The notes under the pieces were generated by a model that was not told the DNA's origin, did not search any database, and was given only the letters and a program-made list of their open reading frames with translations. From the NCBI RefSeq assembly GCF_001649575.2, contig NC_051438.1, positions 27,287,071-27,351,070 of the forward strand: DNA of 64,000 nucleotides, written 5' to 3'. This document shows, piece after piece, positions 25,026 through 36,479 of the stretch; position 1 is the stretch's first letter; each line of letters opens with the position of its first letter. The translations under genes and the position numbers were made by a program. Source of the stretch: Kryptolebias marmoratus (taxonomy: Eukaryota > Chordata > Actinopteri > Cyprinodontiformes > Rivulidae).

Positions 25026-25049
25026 CACACACACACACACACACACACA
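25026..25049. repeat. (CA)12 microsatellite
   Basis: Twelve uninterrupted CA units. Confidence 0.95.
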
Positions 25050-26375
25050 GTCAAGTAAACCAGCTGAGAGTGACATGAAAAAAATGACGTCTTTCACAGA
25101 CCGTTTTTTTGTTGCATTCATCCATCTTGAAAATGCAGCAGTAATAGCAACAAAGTGGTTTTTCCCCCCAAAATGAAGTTTTACTTAATCAAATCAGGGG
25201 TCAGAGAAACATATCTTCGCGTGAAAAGGACAGGACACACCAGGGTTAAACCGATTACGTACTGTTAAACAGGCCTTTCAAAGTCTCCATCTCAGACACA
25301 TTTTCCTGCCTTTTTCCAGTAATTTTTGAAAGCCTTCAAGCTGTAATAAAATATCACTTTTTGTGCATTTTGTGCATTAAACGCTCTTGGTATCATTGCA
25401 TTTTTCTGATGATAATCTCATTTTCCCTGAACCCTCCCCTCCCCATCCCCGGTCTATTCCCATCTCCCCTTTTAAAGCACTTTGCTCCTTTTTTCAGTGA
25501 AGATGACACTGGAGCTGGGTGAGGAANGGGGCTGCAGTGGGTCTAACAGTTCCAAGAGGAACGTTTTAGCGGGGACCTCATCCTGCAGGTTCCGTGGCGT
25601 CACATCTTGTTTTGACTGAGCTCGGGAGCAGCCCTACGACTGCCCTCTCAGGGACTCTCGTAAAGTGCTCTGATGGTTCATAATGCAGATCATTACCCAG
25701 AATGCTGCGGAAGACCCCAAGTTCCCACTTAGATCCCGAGCCTCTCCGAGCCCCCGCCATGTTATGTCTCCCTGCAGATCTCCTGCAGACACTCTGATTG
25801 TCCAATCCCGCCTGCCGTCGCCCTGCCAGCAGCACAGTTTATTGACACAGAGTTGCCCCCACAAGGCGGTGTTAATGCACACGACAAAGATGTTTCTCGT
25901 CCTCCGTGTCAACATGAAGGTGCTTTCAAAACAGGTTATTGAAACGCGGAGCCATAAAGCTAACACAGATATGACTCAAAATGTGATTGCGCCAGGTGAC
26001 GGATGCATGAGCACTATGATTTCAAAATGAGAACAAGGGGCTGGGAGTCCATGTGGGTGGGGTGGGGGGGCCTTCAGAGGCAGAGGCTGAAGTGACTCTA
26101 AAATGTCCCAGATACTTTCTGATGAGTCTTTTCTCTGCGTTTCATTTCATTTTAAATTATTGCTTGTCTTATTAGTAGAACAGATGAGTTTTCCTGTCTT
26201 GGAAACAGTTTTTATGAAGGCCTTTAGCACTTCCTGGTATTGCAACAAAAACAATTCATCATGCAAGCAAGCAGAGTCATCTGTGCTATATCCAACTTTC
26301 TGCAATGCAGGCAGCTCAAAATCAAAGAGTACGACGGAAAAACATGACACCGAGACTGAATTGCAGTTTGATTTC
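25050..26375. other. Gene-free stretch
   Basis: No exon is recognised. A single ambiguous base (N) is present at 25,527. The frames on both strands at 25,578-26,030 overlap each other and show no family resemblance. Confidence 0.35.
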
Positions 26376-26850
26376 TGAAGTGATGTTTTGTCAAATAGTT
26401 ACCAGTAGTTAGTAACTTATCAGTCATAGAGCACAGAGTGTGGAGAAAACAGCAGAATTCCCACCCCCCCAGTCTGGGCTAAAGGCTCGCCAAACGAGAG
26501 CCCGTTTTTATATAGTTTGTCAGGTTCTTAAAACAAAAAGCTACATTAAGCTAATGGAGCGATTCGTTTAATTTGTTGCTGTTTTCTCAGCCAAACAACA
26601 TTCGTGTTACTGCATAAATCTATGTGTGCCGAACATTTATGCCGTTGATGCCGCTGAATGTATCCATCCACCAGATCAGCTATATTATTTTATAAACCTG
26701 GAAAAACAATAAATAAAACTGGCCTTCATTTGTTTAGCCATTAGCCTATCCTGGTCGAAAACTTCTGCCTTTTTCTCCATACATTATGGTATTAACTACT
26801 GATAACAACTTGACAAAATTATAAGACTGTCCCTTTAAATGCTATTTTAT
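26376..26850 (+). repeat. Dispersed repeat family R2, copy 1
   Basis: Matches 32,062-32,635 in word order: CTGAAGTGATGTT, TAGTAACTTATCAGTCAT, GGCTCGCCAAACGAG, AAAAGCTACATTAA, TATAAACCTGGAAAAACAATAA, TTAGCCATTAGCCTA and CTTCTGCCTTTTTC. Probably a non-autonomous transposon. The ends are not clear and no coding capacity is seen. Confidence 0.65.
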
Positions 26851-27745
26851 TTTAATCATATTTATGTATTTTTCTATTCCTAATAACAGGGCCAAGTAGG
26901 TGGTTTTAGTCTAATTTATAATAAACCTCGTTTTGAAATTTAGACAAAATCACACTTTCCCCTGGAAAATTGAACAACAGTCAAAGTTACGTTTAGTAGA
27001 ACGCCGCTGTGTTTTAAAGAGACCTTGCTTTTATCCAATGATGTGTTAAAAAAACTATTTGTGAAGATAATCTGTGTGTGTAATGTTGTGTCTGATTACC
27101 TCCACGAAAATAAAGATATATAAGTATTGTTTTGGTGTCACGCTAAAGAAAAATCCAAATTGAAAGACTGACAAAACTGTCCAATCCAAGAGTGTTTTGT
27201 TTAATTCTGAAGCACATTTCTTAAAGTTTGTACTAGTATCTTGTCATAATTTGATTTAAAAAATTAGAAAAGAAATCAAACCAACACAATCGTGTTTTTC
27301 ATACTTATTATATATTTATTTTATTTAGCAAAACATTTGAACCACATAGATGTATGAATTGCCTCTCATTATTCCAGTTACCACCAGAGCAAGAACCTTT
27401 TCCACTGACGTCATCCTCTATAAATGTATTTAATGAAACGTTTATGCATAAAATAATAGTTTTCACATGACACATGCAACAGTACTGCAGTAACATGTAC
27501 ATGTACTGAAGTATTATGAAGTCGGTGTTTCGTGAAAGTATTTGGAAGCGACCAGGAACTCAAGGATACGATTATCTCGGCCTCTATCACATGAGTATTC
27601 ATGCTGTCCTCGAGCAATCATTTATTCATCCACACAATTAGAAACAACACAGCCGCTGCTTTATTAACTCCTTCCCTACCTGGCTACTGTCTGTCGAACA
27701 CAAAGAGGGCTTCAGGTGTTGAGAGAGAGGAGAGAGAGCAGTGGG
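26851..27745. other. Gene-free AT-rich stretch
   Basis: No gene or known repeat is seen. Confidence 0.35.
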
Positions 27746-27749
27746 TTTA

Positions 27750-28340
27750 ATGAAAGCTCTGGCATCTGTATCCAATTCATCTTGTCAACATCACACAGCT
27801 ATTTTTGCCCCAAAAACCAGGCCCCCAGCATGCCTTGCAAACCTCTTTAATTACTTTTCCTTTCGTGCACAATGGCAACTGGCAGAATTGACAGTCAGGT
27901 GCAACGATCCTGATTAATTAAAATAATAAAGACCGGTAGAGGACGAGGAGGAGGGGCGGGGCGTATAAATGTGCGGACAACATGTCTTGATGGGGAAGAC
28001 GTCATGGTCAAAACCCTGATTGACTCTGTGACAACAGGGTGGCCTTTGGGCTCGTCGGGACCGGACAGAAGAAAGGCAGGGTGTGAATTAGAGGGAGGCG
28101 GTGGAGGTCCCGCTCACATCCATGGGCCCTGAGTTTAGCTCCTCTGTGTGAGGACATGAAAGCCCCCCGGCGCCTCTGCAGCTGCAGTGTCCTGCTCTGA
28201 AAACGCTGGTGCCATCACGCCTATCAAAAAGAGACGGAGTTAATAAAAGCCGTCTCCTGGGATTCATCAGCTCTAACAGCCGTATATTATTTCACCAGAC
28301 AAAGGAAACATCTTTTTGAATGAAAAGCCCTAAGAGAGCG
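27750..28340. promoter_or_regulatory. CNE-like blocks D
   Basis: Two complex, repeat-poor blocks (27,750-27,935 and 28,200-28,340) flank a GC-rich middle. The first holds CTTTAATTACTTTTCC and CCTGATTAATTAAAATAATA homeodomain-like words. The second holds AGTTAATAAAAGCCGTCTCC. A regulatory role is inference. Confidence 0.35.
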
Positions 28341-28414
28341 GGTAGCCTTTGTCCTATCAGAACTGAAATCACATCATGTTTGTGGACGATAGGGCAGGTT
28401 TATTCATCCACTTT

Positions 28415-28645
28415 TCACTTCTAGCTAGCCTTTGGCTACTTTTAGCTTCTTCTTCTGCTACTTTTGGCTTTTAGCTAGAATGTTGCTAATTTTGGATACT
28501 TTTGGACACTGTTTTGCTACTGTTAGTTTTTAATTAGCATTTTGCTCCTATTGGGTTTTAGTAAATGTTTCTTTTTAAGTTTATTTCAGCTTTTAGCCGG
28601 TGTTCGGATTCTTTTAGCTTCAGCTTTTTCAGCAAAGTCATTCCT
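28415..28645 (+). repeat. Degenerate CTTTTAGCT-type repeat
   Basis: Words such as CTACTTTTAGCTTC, TTTTAGCTAG and GCTACTTTTGGC recur at irregular spacing, a low-order tandem repeat common in fish intergenic DNA. Confidence 0.6.
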
Positions 28646-29279
28646 TGCTCAGCATTCACACTACATTTTTTTTGCAGAAAATGCTTTTTTTGGTAAACTG
28701 AGTTGAGACGCTTCTGTGACTCACGCGAGAAGTAAGGGAAACCCCGCAAACGTTCCAAAACATTTTTAGAGACTTCTTCTCGAAAGCTGTTCACCAACAA
28801 AAAAAACCTGCAGGCACCTGAAGATGATCTCCAGGAATCAAATCAAATATAGATTCCTCATAGACAGGACTGCTTGACGTATCAAATATGTATTGCGATA
28901 TCGGTAATGAAAACAATTCAAAGAAATCGCAGAAACAATCAGATGGACCCCCACCTTCCTAAATGTCCACATGGAGTGTTAGCATCGTGACAACAGAACA
29001 TTTGAATTTATCACAACTGATATCATCATTACAATATTCACCAATAATATTGAAACTGCATAAAATCATGCAGCCTTATTCATAAATACAGCTCTGTTTT
29101 GATTGATACAGAAGATAATATTGTATATGGGTTAAAAACAATATCATGAATGCTGTTTTGCATTTGTTTAAATCTGATCACAGCTCTCTGACACGGTTAT
29201 TTTGTGGTTAAGAAGCTAAAAAGTTTGTCAATCCCTGCTTTAAAGTGTTACTTTTTCAAGAAGATAAACCTAATCTTTC

Positions 29280-29280
<1 letters not shown>
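28646..29280. other. Gene-free stretch
   Basis: No recognised feature. Confidence 0.35.

Positions 29281-29282
<2 letters not shown>

Positions 29283-29347
<65 letters not shown>
29283..29347. repeat. Compound (AT)n(AG)n microsatellite
   Basis: About 21 AT units (29,283-29,325) pass directly into about 11 AG units (29,326-29,347). The open frames across it are artefacts of the repeat. Confidence 0.97.
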
Positions 29348-29348
<1 letters not shown>

Positions 29349-29814
29349 TTGTTGTGTGCAACTGGATGGTTGCAGTAGCATCCACTCATATTGTGGGCTG
29401 AAACGTGAGAGTTGTAAGTTTGTGTGTGTGAAAGCTGACCTGCAGTGCCCACATCCTCAAGCTGACACTTTAGAGCTGCTGTGTCTCAGCTGAGCGTGTC
29501 AGAACAACAGAGACGTGGAAAAGACCGGCATGTTTACCACCTCTCTGTGAAATCAAATCCAAGCTGCGCTCGCAGCGCCCGACTGTGTGAAAGCAGCAGA
29601 TTGACTCATTCACAGCTTCAAAGTTGCCCTCATAATGCTGCGGAAATGTGCCTGAACGCCACCATGACTTGTTTTCATGACTCTTCTGCTAAAATGCTAA
29701 ACAAACATTTTGAGATTGAACTCGATTGTGTGGTTTATAAGACAGTACGGTAAATTATCGCTGTAAAATACAACAAAAACGCACAAACTTCTCTTCTTTC
29801 TTTGCACAGTTTGG
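29348..29814. other. Gene-free stretch
   Basis: Nothing recognised. Confidence 0.35.
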
Positions 29815-29900
29815 CTGTCAGTCAATCAAACTTTATTTATAAAGCACCTTTCATACAGAAAGTGCGACACAAAGAACTTTACACCACACAAAAACAAAAC
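29815..29900 (-). mobile_element. LINE 3' tail fragment
   Basis: On the minus strand it reads as a fish LINE tail: TTTGTGTCGCACTTTCTG, then GGTGCTTTATAAATAAAG, ending in TTTGATTGACTG. Only the last ~85 bases are present, as expected of a heavily 5'-truncated copy. Confidence 0.6.
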
Positions 29901-30840
29901 ATAACTTGAAAGAAAAGCAACAAACAAGCAAACAAAACAACAAAACAGACAAGATCATTTAAAACTGTTGTCAAAAGATTAAACCATTAGGACTGATTTA
30001 ATTCAGAAGGAAACACCAAAGGTTTGGCTTAAAAAATAAAAAATACAGAAATCATTAAAAATCTAAAAACTGATGAAGTAAATAAAAGCTGCGATAAAAT
30101 AAAAGTTGCTTTTTTTCCTTTGAAATGACCATAAACGTAATTAAGTTTGGGTAAAATTGGTAAAATAAACATGTAATTCAGTTAATACTCCAAAATAAAA
30201 GCACTAAAATCAAATCCTACAGATACATTTTTTTCTAGAGTTTGTTACGTGTAATTTATTTCAAATTATATTGCTTTCAAATGAATCTTAAACACAAAAA
30301 AATGTATTTTTATTGCAGTTAGTAAAAACGGTTCCACTGTACTGGTGCTGAAAATGTTAAAATAACCTTAAAAGATATGAAAACAGATAAGCAATTTCTT
30401 TTAATTTTGCTTTATTTTTTGTACACATTTTTCTTCCTGTGAAACATATTTACCATCAACCTTCCTACTCTTTTATTTAAATGCAAATCTTTTGACAAAA
30501 ACTGACAAAACACACAAGGAATGAATAAATCTGACAGAGAAGATGATTAAATTTATTATTAAATCTTTCATCTTTTATCAAAGAAACAGAGAAGCTGGGC
30601 AGAATATTGCAGACAGGATTGTTTATTTACAATAATTTTCTACATTTTTCACAGCTATGATTTCTTTTTATTGGATTTTTTTTGTCATTTTATTTTGGAA
30701 ACACAACTTTAATCAGTTTGGAAAGTTGTTGAAAATAAAAGTCTTTGCAAGTTAATGTTTTTCCAACTCTAAGATGTTCACCCTTTCAGAATAAATGTGG
30801 TTTTCATTTAATTTGCTTGAGATTTTAGAGAGAATTTTGA
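29901..30840. other. Gene-free AT-rich stretch
   Basis: Poly-A-rich sequence without recognisable genes. Confidence 0.35.
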
Positions 30841-30844
30841 CTTT

Positions 30845-31376
30845 ATTTGCTTAGATTATTTGAACGTTTTGACATACTTTACTTATAACAATAAATTCCA
30901 CATAAAGACTTAGATACAGAGAGATTAAAGTGCAGTTTAGTTTATGTCTGCTGCTTTGATTCCTCCATCAGTGGCTCTTTGAATCTCCCCATCCACCGAG
31001 CAGTATTTGTTTCCTGACACAGAAAGCAGCTCAGGCCAATCAAGCTGACTGCTGTCTTCGCAGTCGATCAGGAATGTCAGCGCGGCGTGAAAACAGAGAG
31101 CCTCAGACGCCACCTCATGGACAAACGATGCTGAGCACGTTCTGAGAACAGTTTCACCCACTCCTGTTCACTGAGCACAGCTGATGGGGAAACAGAAAAC
31201 ACTCGAAATGCTTATTTTTCCCCTTCAGTCACTTCTCTTCTAAGGGCTTTTTGTGCATTAGTAATAAATGGCTCAATGTGAACCAAAATGTGAGTTAATA
31301 TATTTTAATGCTGACCTTTCTCATCAACTCTGGCATGAAAGGCGGCGGGTGACATGCATTCCTTCAAGTTGACACC
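30845..31376 (-). other. Candidate two-exon transcript end, uncertain
   Basis: Reading the minus strand, a polypyrimidine tract and TTTAG are followed by a 61-base open segment (31,376 to 31,316) encoding GVNLKECMSPAAFHARVDEK. A GT donor follows at 31,315. A CCCCATCAG acceptor then opens at 31,180 in the matching phase, continuing with AVLSEQEWVKLFSERAQ and stopping at 31,077. A different frame stays open to 30,937. An AATAAA signal follows near 30,850. Both splice sites and frame agree, which is what a real terminal exon pair would show. Against it, the family is unrecognised, no upstream exon or start was found, the C-terminal part looks shifted relative to the better-looking frame, and 31,340-31,370 resembles a repeat word at 61,699-61,728. 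It could be a pseudogene, a repeat-derived transcript or chance. Confidence 0.25.
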
Positions 31377-31499
31377 CTAAAGAGGAAACACTAACTTGAG
31401 TTTTAATAGAGATGTATTTGTCAACTATTAAGGTACTATATTGCTGTAGGAGAACAGAAAAATAAATATTTCCAGCGTGCTGACAAAAATCAAAACCTT

Positions 31500-31920
31500 T
31501 CAGAGAAGCTGGCAATGTGATATATTCATAATCAGCGGCGCTGATGTAGTGCCTAACAGTTTTAAACTGCCCTAGATTTGGCAGGAAATGAAACAAATTC
31601 GATTGGCGTTCCACTTTGTGTCTGAAGATTGGCTGCTTTGTTTCCTTTTGATCGGTCAATTAAAAGTGCGCCTCCACTTTAGAAGACTGGACCCATTACA
31701 GAAAGTAATTTTAAAAGCCAAGCTGTTTGCCCCGCGCTCTCTCTCTACTACGAGGAATTCCCTCTTCACTTCTCTGCAGTCGGGCTGAGGAAGTGAGCGG
31801 CGGTAATATTAGCTCTCGTTTTATTGAGAGATCCATCAATTGAAGCCTCCTGCTGCTGACCCTCTGACCCCCGCTGACCCCAAGACATCATATTACCGGT
31901 CAGTCAAACTATAGTTAAAA
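31500..31920. promoter_or_regulatory. CNE-like block E
   Basis: Complex sequence with homeodomain-like TAAT words (CGGTAATATTAGCTC near 31,800), CATTACAGAAAGTAATTTT near 31,693, and a GC-rich CCCCCGCTGACCCCAAG stretch. No exon is evident. The regulatory role is inferred. Confidence 0.35.
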
Positions 31921-32060
31921 CCAGTCGGCCAGACATGTGTTCCTAAAAGTACAAATAAACAATTTCAACTTCCAATTTTGAGCTTGTGTGTGTTTTTTAT
32001 TATTATTCATTGACATTTGTCCAGCTTCTCACAACACCACCAGCTCAAAGCGAAAGTCCA
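31921..32060. other. Gene-free spacer
   Basis: Nothing recognised. Confidence 0.3.
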
Positions 32061-32061
32061 G

Positions 32062-32635
32062 TCAACTCTGAAGTGATGTTCTATCTAATAGTTATAAATA
32101 GTTGGTATCTTATCAGTCATGACATCAGTCATAAAGTGAGGAGTATTTAAAAAGGCTTGGCTAACGGCGAGCCAAACGAGCTTTTCAGGCTTATAAAGCA
32201 ACTCTTTCTAAAAACAACAAACAGAAGGCTACATAAACTAGTATTAAACCTCTGCACATTTGCTCGACTATCTTTAGTTTGTCTCTGTTTCCTCCATCAG
32301 GATAATATGCAGAGTTTATCTATGTTCAACACATAAATTCACATAGTTCAGTTTACGAAACAGCGACAAACGAAACAAAACGGCGGCGTGCAATAGTGCA
32401 GAGATTTAACATTAACTAATTGTGGTTCTTTGCCACTGGTAGTTCGAGAAAGAGTTGTTTTATAAGCCTGAAAAACAATAAAATAAAAATGGCACTCATT
32501 TAGCTAACCATTAGCCTAGCTTGGTCTAAGACTTTTGCCTCTTTCTGTGTACTCTGTGTGTGTCTGTGTGCTAACTATTGATAATTATCAGACAGAACAT
32601 CACAGCAAAGACTAAACTATCCCCTTAATATTTTT
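32062..32635 (+). repeat. Dispersed repeat family R2, copy 2
   Basis: Second copy of the family at 26,376-26,850: CTGAAGTGATGTT, TTGGTATCTTATCAGTCAT, GGCGAGCCAAACGAGC, AAGGCTACATAAA, TATAAGCCTGAAAAACAATAA, CCATTAGCCTAGCTTGG. It is longer than copy 1, with additional internal sequence (~32,240-32,440). Confidence 0.65.
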
Positions 32636-33295
32636 TACTGGCCTAGAAATCAGAATATTTCAACAACCATTCAGCCTTTTTATTGTAAAATCATCTGGAC
32701 TATTTGCTCTCATTTTTCGGACAGAATTGCATATTGAATTGTTTGAGCACGCTTTGGCAAATTGTGTTTGCACGTGTTTAATTTAACATCTAGAAGGTGG
32801 CTGCCAACTAAAAGATGACAAATCTTTTTCCAAAGAACTACATAAGAGTTAAAAAAAACATTAAGGCAGCACTCAAGCCAACGCATTAGGAAAAAAAAAA
32901 CATTCAGCCTTTAGGGTGGGGTTATGTACAGTAATTTACTACCATTAAGCATCCTACTTATCTAATGCTACCATTTAGTTTGCCAGGTCTTTTCTCTGAA
33001 ATCCTCCTGACGTGACTGCAGGAGCTGTGTGTAAATGAAGCTAACAATCCATGTTTATAGTCTGAACCTTTTATCGAAGAATATGAGCACTATATCATTT
33101 CCAGCTCCTTGACAAGCTATTTTTGAAGATGATTGCTGAATACATTTATTGCAGTTTCATAATGGGTCATTTAGGAAGTATCATCCCAGCAGTACTTTAC
33201 AGGATCTCTTTATCAGCTGCTGAGCACCCGACAATAGAAGACTTTTGTAACTTTATATACGCTTTTGTCTGACGGCTACATAAACTGCACTCTAC
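32636..33295. other. Gene-free stretch
   Basis: No gene is recognised. The section 33,040-33,250 may belong to the conserved-looking domain that follows. Confidence 0.35.
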
Positions 33296-33299
33296 CTGT

Positions 33300-33720
33300 T
33301 TTTCGACAGCCAAGGTCTGGGCCCAGGACGGGCGTTGAAAGCAAATACCTGATTGTATTAGTGTCTCCCCTTTAAGCTGTTGTCACCTAGCTGACCGATT
33401 ATGGGCAATTACCTGCTCTGTCGGAATCCTAGCCGAATAGATTGAATTCAGATTGATTTTTGCCCAGGAAAGAGGGGGGAATTTAAAGCCTTTTTTAATT
33501 GGGTATTTGGTGTGTGCTGATCTGAACACCGTGGCCTTCCCGAGGGATCCTTTATGGGCCAATAATGGCATTGGAGTGGGGGGGGGGTACTGCAGTCTCG
33601 TCAGCCGACTCCCTCCCAAGGCCATAACCCTGCATTTGCTCTGAGTGCTTTTCTATTATGCATTGATAGTTGAGCATCAATCAATAAGAGGGGAAACAGA
33701 AAACCCAGCGAAACCAACTT
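33300..33720. promoter_or_regulatory. CNE-like block F
   Basis: A non-repetitive block with GACCGATTATGGGCAATTAC (33,392), TTTAATTGGGTATTTGG, ATGGGCCAATAATGGC and GCATCAATCAATAAGAGG. The last word contains a PBX/HOX-like ATCAATCAA motif. A G-run (33,578-33,587) lies inside. There is no splice-consistent coding. Confidence 0.4.
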
Positions 33721-34079
33721 CTTAAGTGTAAAATGCCTCTTAATACCCAGAGCCTTTCAAACAACTTAACCTGGACGCTTTTTACCCTCACCCTTCCTCC
33801 CTCTGCTCTTTGAGGGACACTTACCGGCGCCTGGCGACACCATGTTTTATTTAGGAGGACTGGAAATGTGCAGCTCTCAGGTGAAAATGCACCGTGGTCT
33901 TCTAGTTATACTTCAGCAATACATCACTGGGTGTACGCAGGCACAAAAGCAGACCTACAGACGAGAACAGGGCGCTGCATTTCAATTATATCTGCACACT
34001 CCTGTTCCTTGAAATGTCCAACAGGTAACAGCTTCTAAACAAAAGAAAGTGAGGTACGGTGTTTAGTTGTTTGGGTTTG

Positions 34080-34600
34080 CATGATTTCACTTCGAGCAAT
34101 AACTATTCTCAAGGTTAACATAGCCAGAGAAAACTCAGATTATTATACTAGGAATGTAGCATGTGATGAAATCAAACCCCACACATGGTTTGAAGATGAT
34201 ACAGAAAAGACAGCCTCTTTACACGAACTTTGCAGTTGGTTGAGATTCCGGGAAGGAAAACGGGGGAAAAAACAGATAAGAGGAGCTAAGGGGATTGAAC
34301 TCCCCTCAACAAAAGAGATAAGAGGGAGACAGTCACAGCAATGGCCAGCCACACAATACACAAACCCACCTCCAGCCGTCTAAATCTCCCATCAGCACCA
34401 GTTCCCGACGGCCCTCCTGTCACCACTAATGCACCTTTTCCTATAGGACAAAGCCCCAGATGCAGTAAGGTTATCTGGAGCTTTACGGGAATTCTCGGAA
34501 TTGGCAAGTTCACCTTTCCTTTGGTCCAGATGACAGGAGAAGATAGAGTCAGAGCGGATCAATTGTTGGTTGCACAGCATGTTTTTATTCCGTATCTGTG
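34080..34600. promoter_or_regulatory. CNE-like block G
   Basis: A GC-balanced, repeat-free block containing CACTAATGCACCTTTTCC (34,424) and AGGTTATCTGGAGCTTTACG (34,468). Frames stay open on both strands (34,081-34,383 plus, 34,286-34,513 minus), but none has splice context or a recognisable product. Interpreted as non-coding regulatory DNA. Confidence 0.35.
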
Positions 34601-34865
34601 ATAGTCTTCGAATGCTGTATGTTGTTTTGACCCATCAACAAGTTCGGGAAGAACTCTGGACTCAAAAATGAGACAACTAAAATAATTCACGTTTCAGCAA
34701 GGTGTTACCTAAAGAGGTCTTATCCTTCCTTTATTCCCTATGCTTTCCTTTAAATGCACTAATAAAACGTTTGTTTGTAAAATATTTCATATTTGATTTT
34801 AAAAAATTAAGCTACTATTACTTGATTTTTTCAAAGCGAGTGTTTTTTTTCATTTCCTCGCTGAA
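34601..34865. other. AT-rich spacer
   Basis: Nothing recognised. Confidence 0.3.
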
Positions 34866-34869
34866 AAAA

Positions 34870-35335
34870 ACCCACTGCAGACCAAACTGGCTGGGGGTTT
34901 GGTGGGGCGGTGGGAGCATATGTATAGAGAAGATGCCCCCAAACTACTTTGGTTACACAAACTTTGTTTTTGGCCTCGATGCATCAGAGCCCTCTCCCTC
35001 CATCTGCCATCTGCTGCTGAAGAATCTGTTTCACTCGATGAGCCAAGCCCAGCCTTTATTGGTCCTAATGGCACTATCAGCTGAGCCGCCAAACCCAATT
35101 ACCTTTTAAAAAGGGAGGCCACCCCAGCTAATCATGGCTGCCTAACCTGATTTGCCTGTGATGAAGAGACGGGATAAAGAGCAGTTAATGGAGGGAGAAT
35201 GATCTCACAAATACAAAAAACTCAATTCATTTCTCCGGGAGAGCAATCTGTCCGATTCAGCCGTAATGGAGTGGAGATTCATTAGTCCTCGGGCCTTAGT
35301 GGTAGCAACGTCCCCTTATCAACTAAATGAAAAAA
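34870..35335. promoter_or_regulatory. CNE-like block H
   Basis: Non-repetitive sequence including CCAGCTAATCATGGCTGCC (35,124), GAGCAGTTAATGGAGGG (35,179), GCCGTAATGGAGTGG (35,260) and GATTCATTAGTCC (35,277). The dense TAAT/ATTA cores in balanced sequence are typical of developmental enhancers. Conservation is inferred. Confidence 0.4.
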
Positions 35336-36475
35336 GAACTTTCAGAGTGCTCCACTTATAGATTTCACATCATTAGGAAAACACGCAAAAAAAAGTTGCC
35401 GGACTGCTAACTGAGCCCAAATGTTAAAGGTACTCGTTGTAATGTCATGAAAACTGGTAAAGAAAAATCATAAAGCAATAAACAAAAGCTGCACAATAGT
35501 TTTCTCACATTGATGGTTATTGTGCCCCTAAATTAAAAATTGGTTAGCAAAATTTGAGGACGACTGCAAACTACCGGGCGCGTTTGATTACCTACAGAAA
35601 TAGGTCAGCAACGGCGATGCCACGGGAGAGCCGTTTGGGATGGAGATGTCCAACAATTTTGATGTTTTGGTACATATTTACACTCAGATTCATTGTGTAA
35701 AATCTGCAGAAAAAAAGATAGGTTAGGCTGAAACAGTAAACCAACGGGTCTAGCCGTAGCTTTGCTCTGCCGCCCTGCTTGATCTCTGGTTTTTGTCTTG
35801 ACATTTGTCTTCCTCGTTCTTTTTCTTATCTATGTTCAGCAGCAGATTTACTTTTGTTTACCGACTCCTTCTGGGTGAGACGACACTTTCACAGAAATGC
35901 ATTCAAACATGTTTACATTGAGTGTGGACCCTCATTTCAGAATTCCATAGCAATATATCTGCACCGTTCAATATGGTGCAGGAGAACCTTTTTATGTTGA
36001 ATTTCACACTTATACTTCATACCTTTAAGAACGGCATCCAAAATGAAAAGAACAAGCTCCAACTGTCAGTTCCTAAATGCTAAAAGACCTAAATTCAATA
36101 TGAATAAAATCATTTGTAAATAAAGTAAAAATAACTGTGCTTGTAGCAGAGATTTTAAATGTATTCATATAATTTAGTTCATTTATCTGATTTGTTAGAA
36201 GCCTACAAGAGGCGCACATATTTAAGTGTTTTCTCACCATGTAGCCCCTTTGTAGGTAGGCTGTGGTGTAATCCAGTTTTTTAATCTGGATCAAGTTGAA
36301 GAAGTCAACAAACTTATCCACCTCAAGCCAACTAAATCTCCCATCAGATTTAGACAGCTGCAGACAGACATCTGCACCTCACGCTAAACTGAGACTTCTA
36401 CGGCTTTGAGTGTCTATTTCCTCTGTTTGATTTCTATTTACATTTCTAAAAAGACACCATGCTAGAGCTGAACAT
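35336..36475. other. Gene-free stretch
   Basis: AT-rich. The part at 35,812-36,000 resembles 24,130-24,440. No exons. Confidence 0.35.
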
Positions 36476-36479
36476 ACTC

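Noticed and set aside
25010..25050. Regularly spaced short repeats that could suggest a CRISPR-like array
   Set aside because: Simple CA dinucleotide repeat in a vertebrate genome; there are no unique spacers.
29245..29493. Open frame with YIYIYI/EREREREI repeats
   Set aside because: Pure translation of the AT/AG microsatellite.
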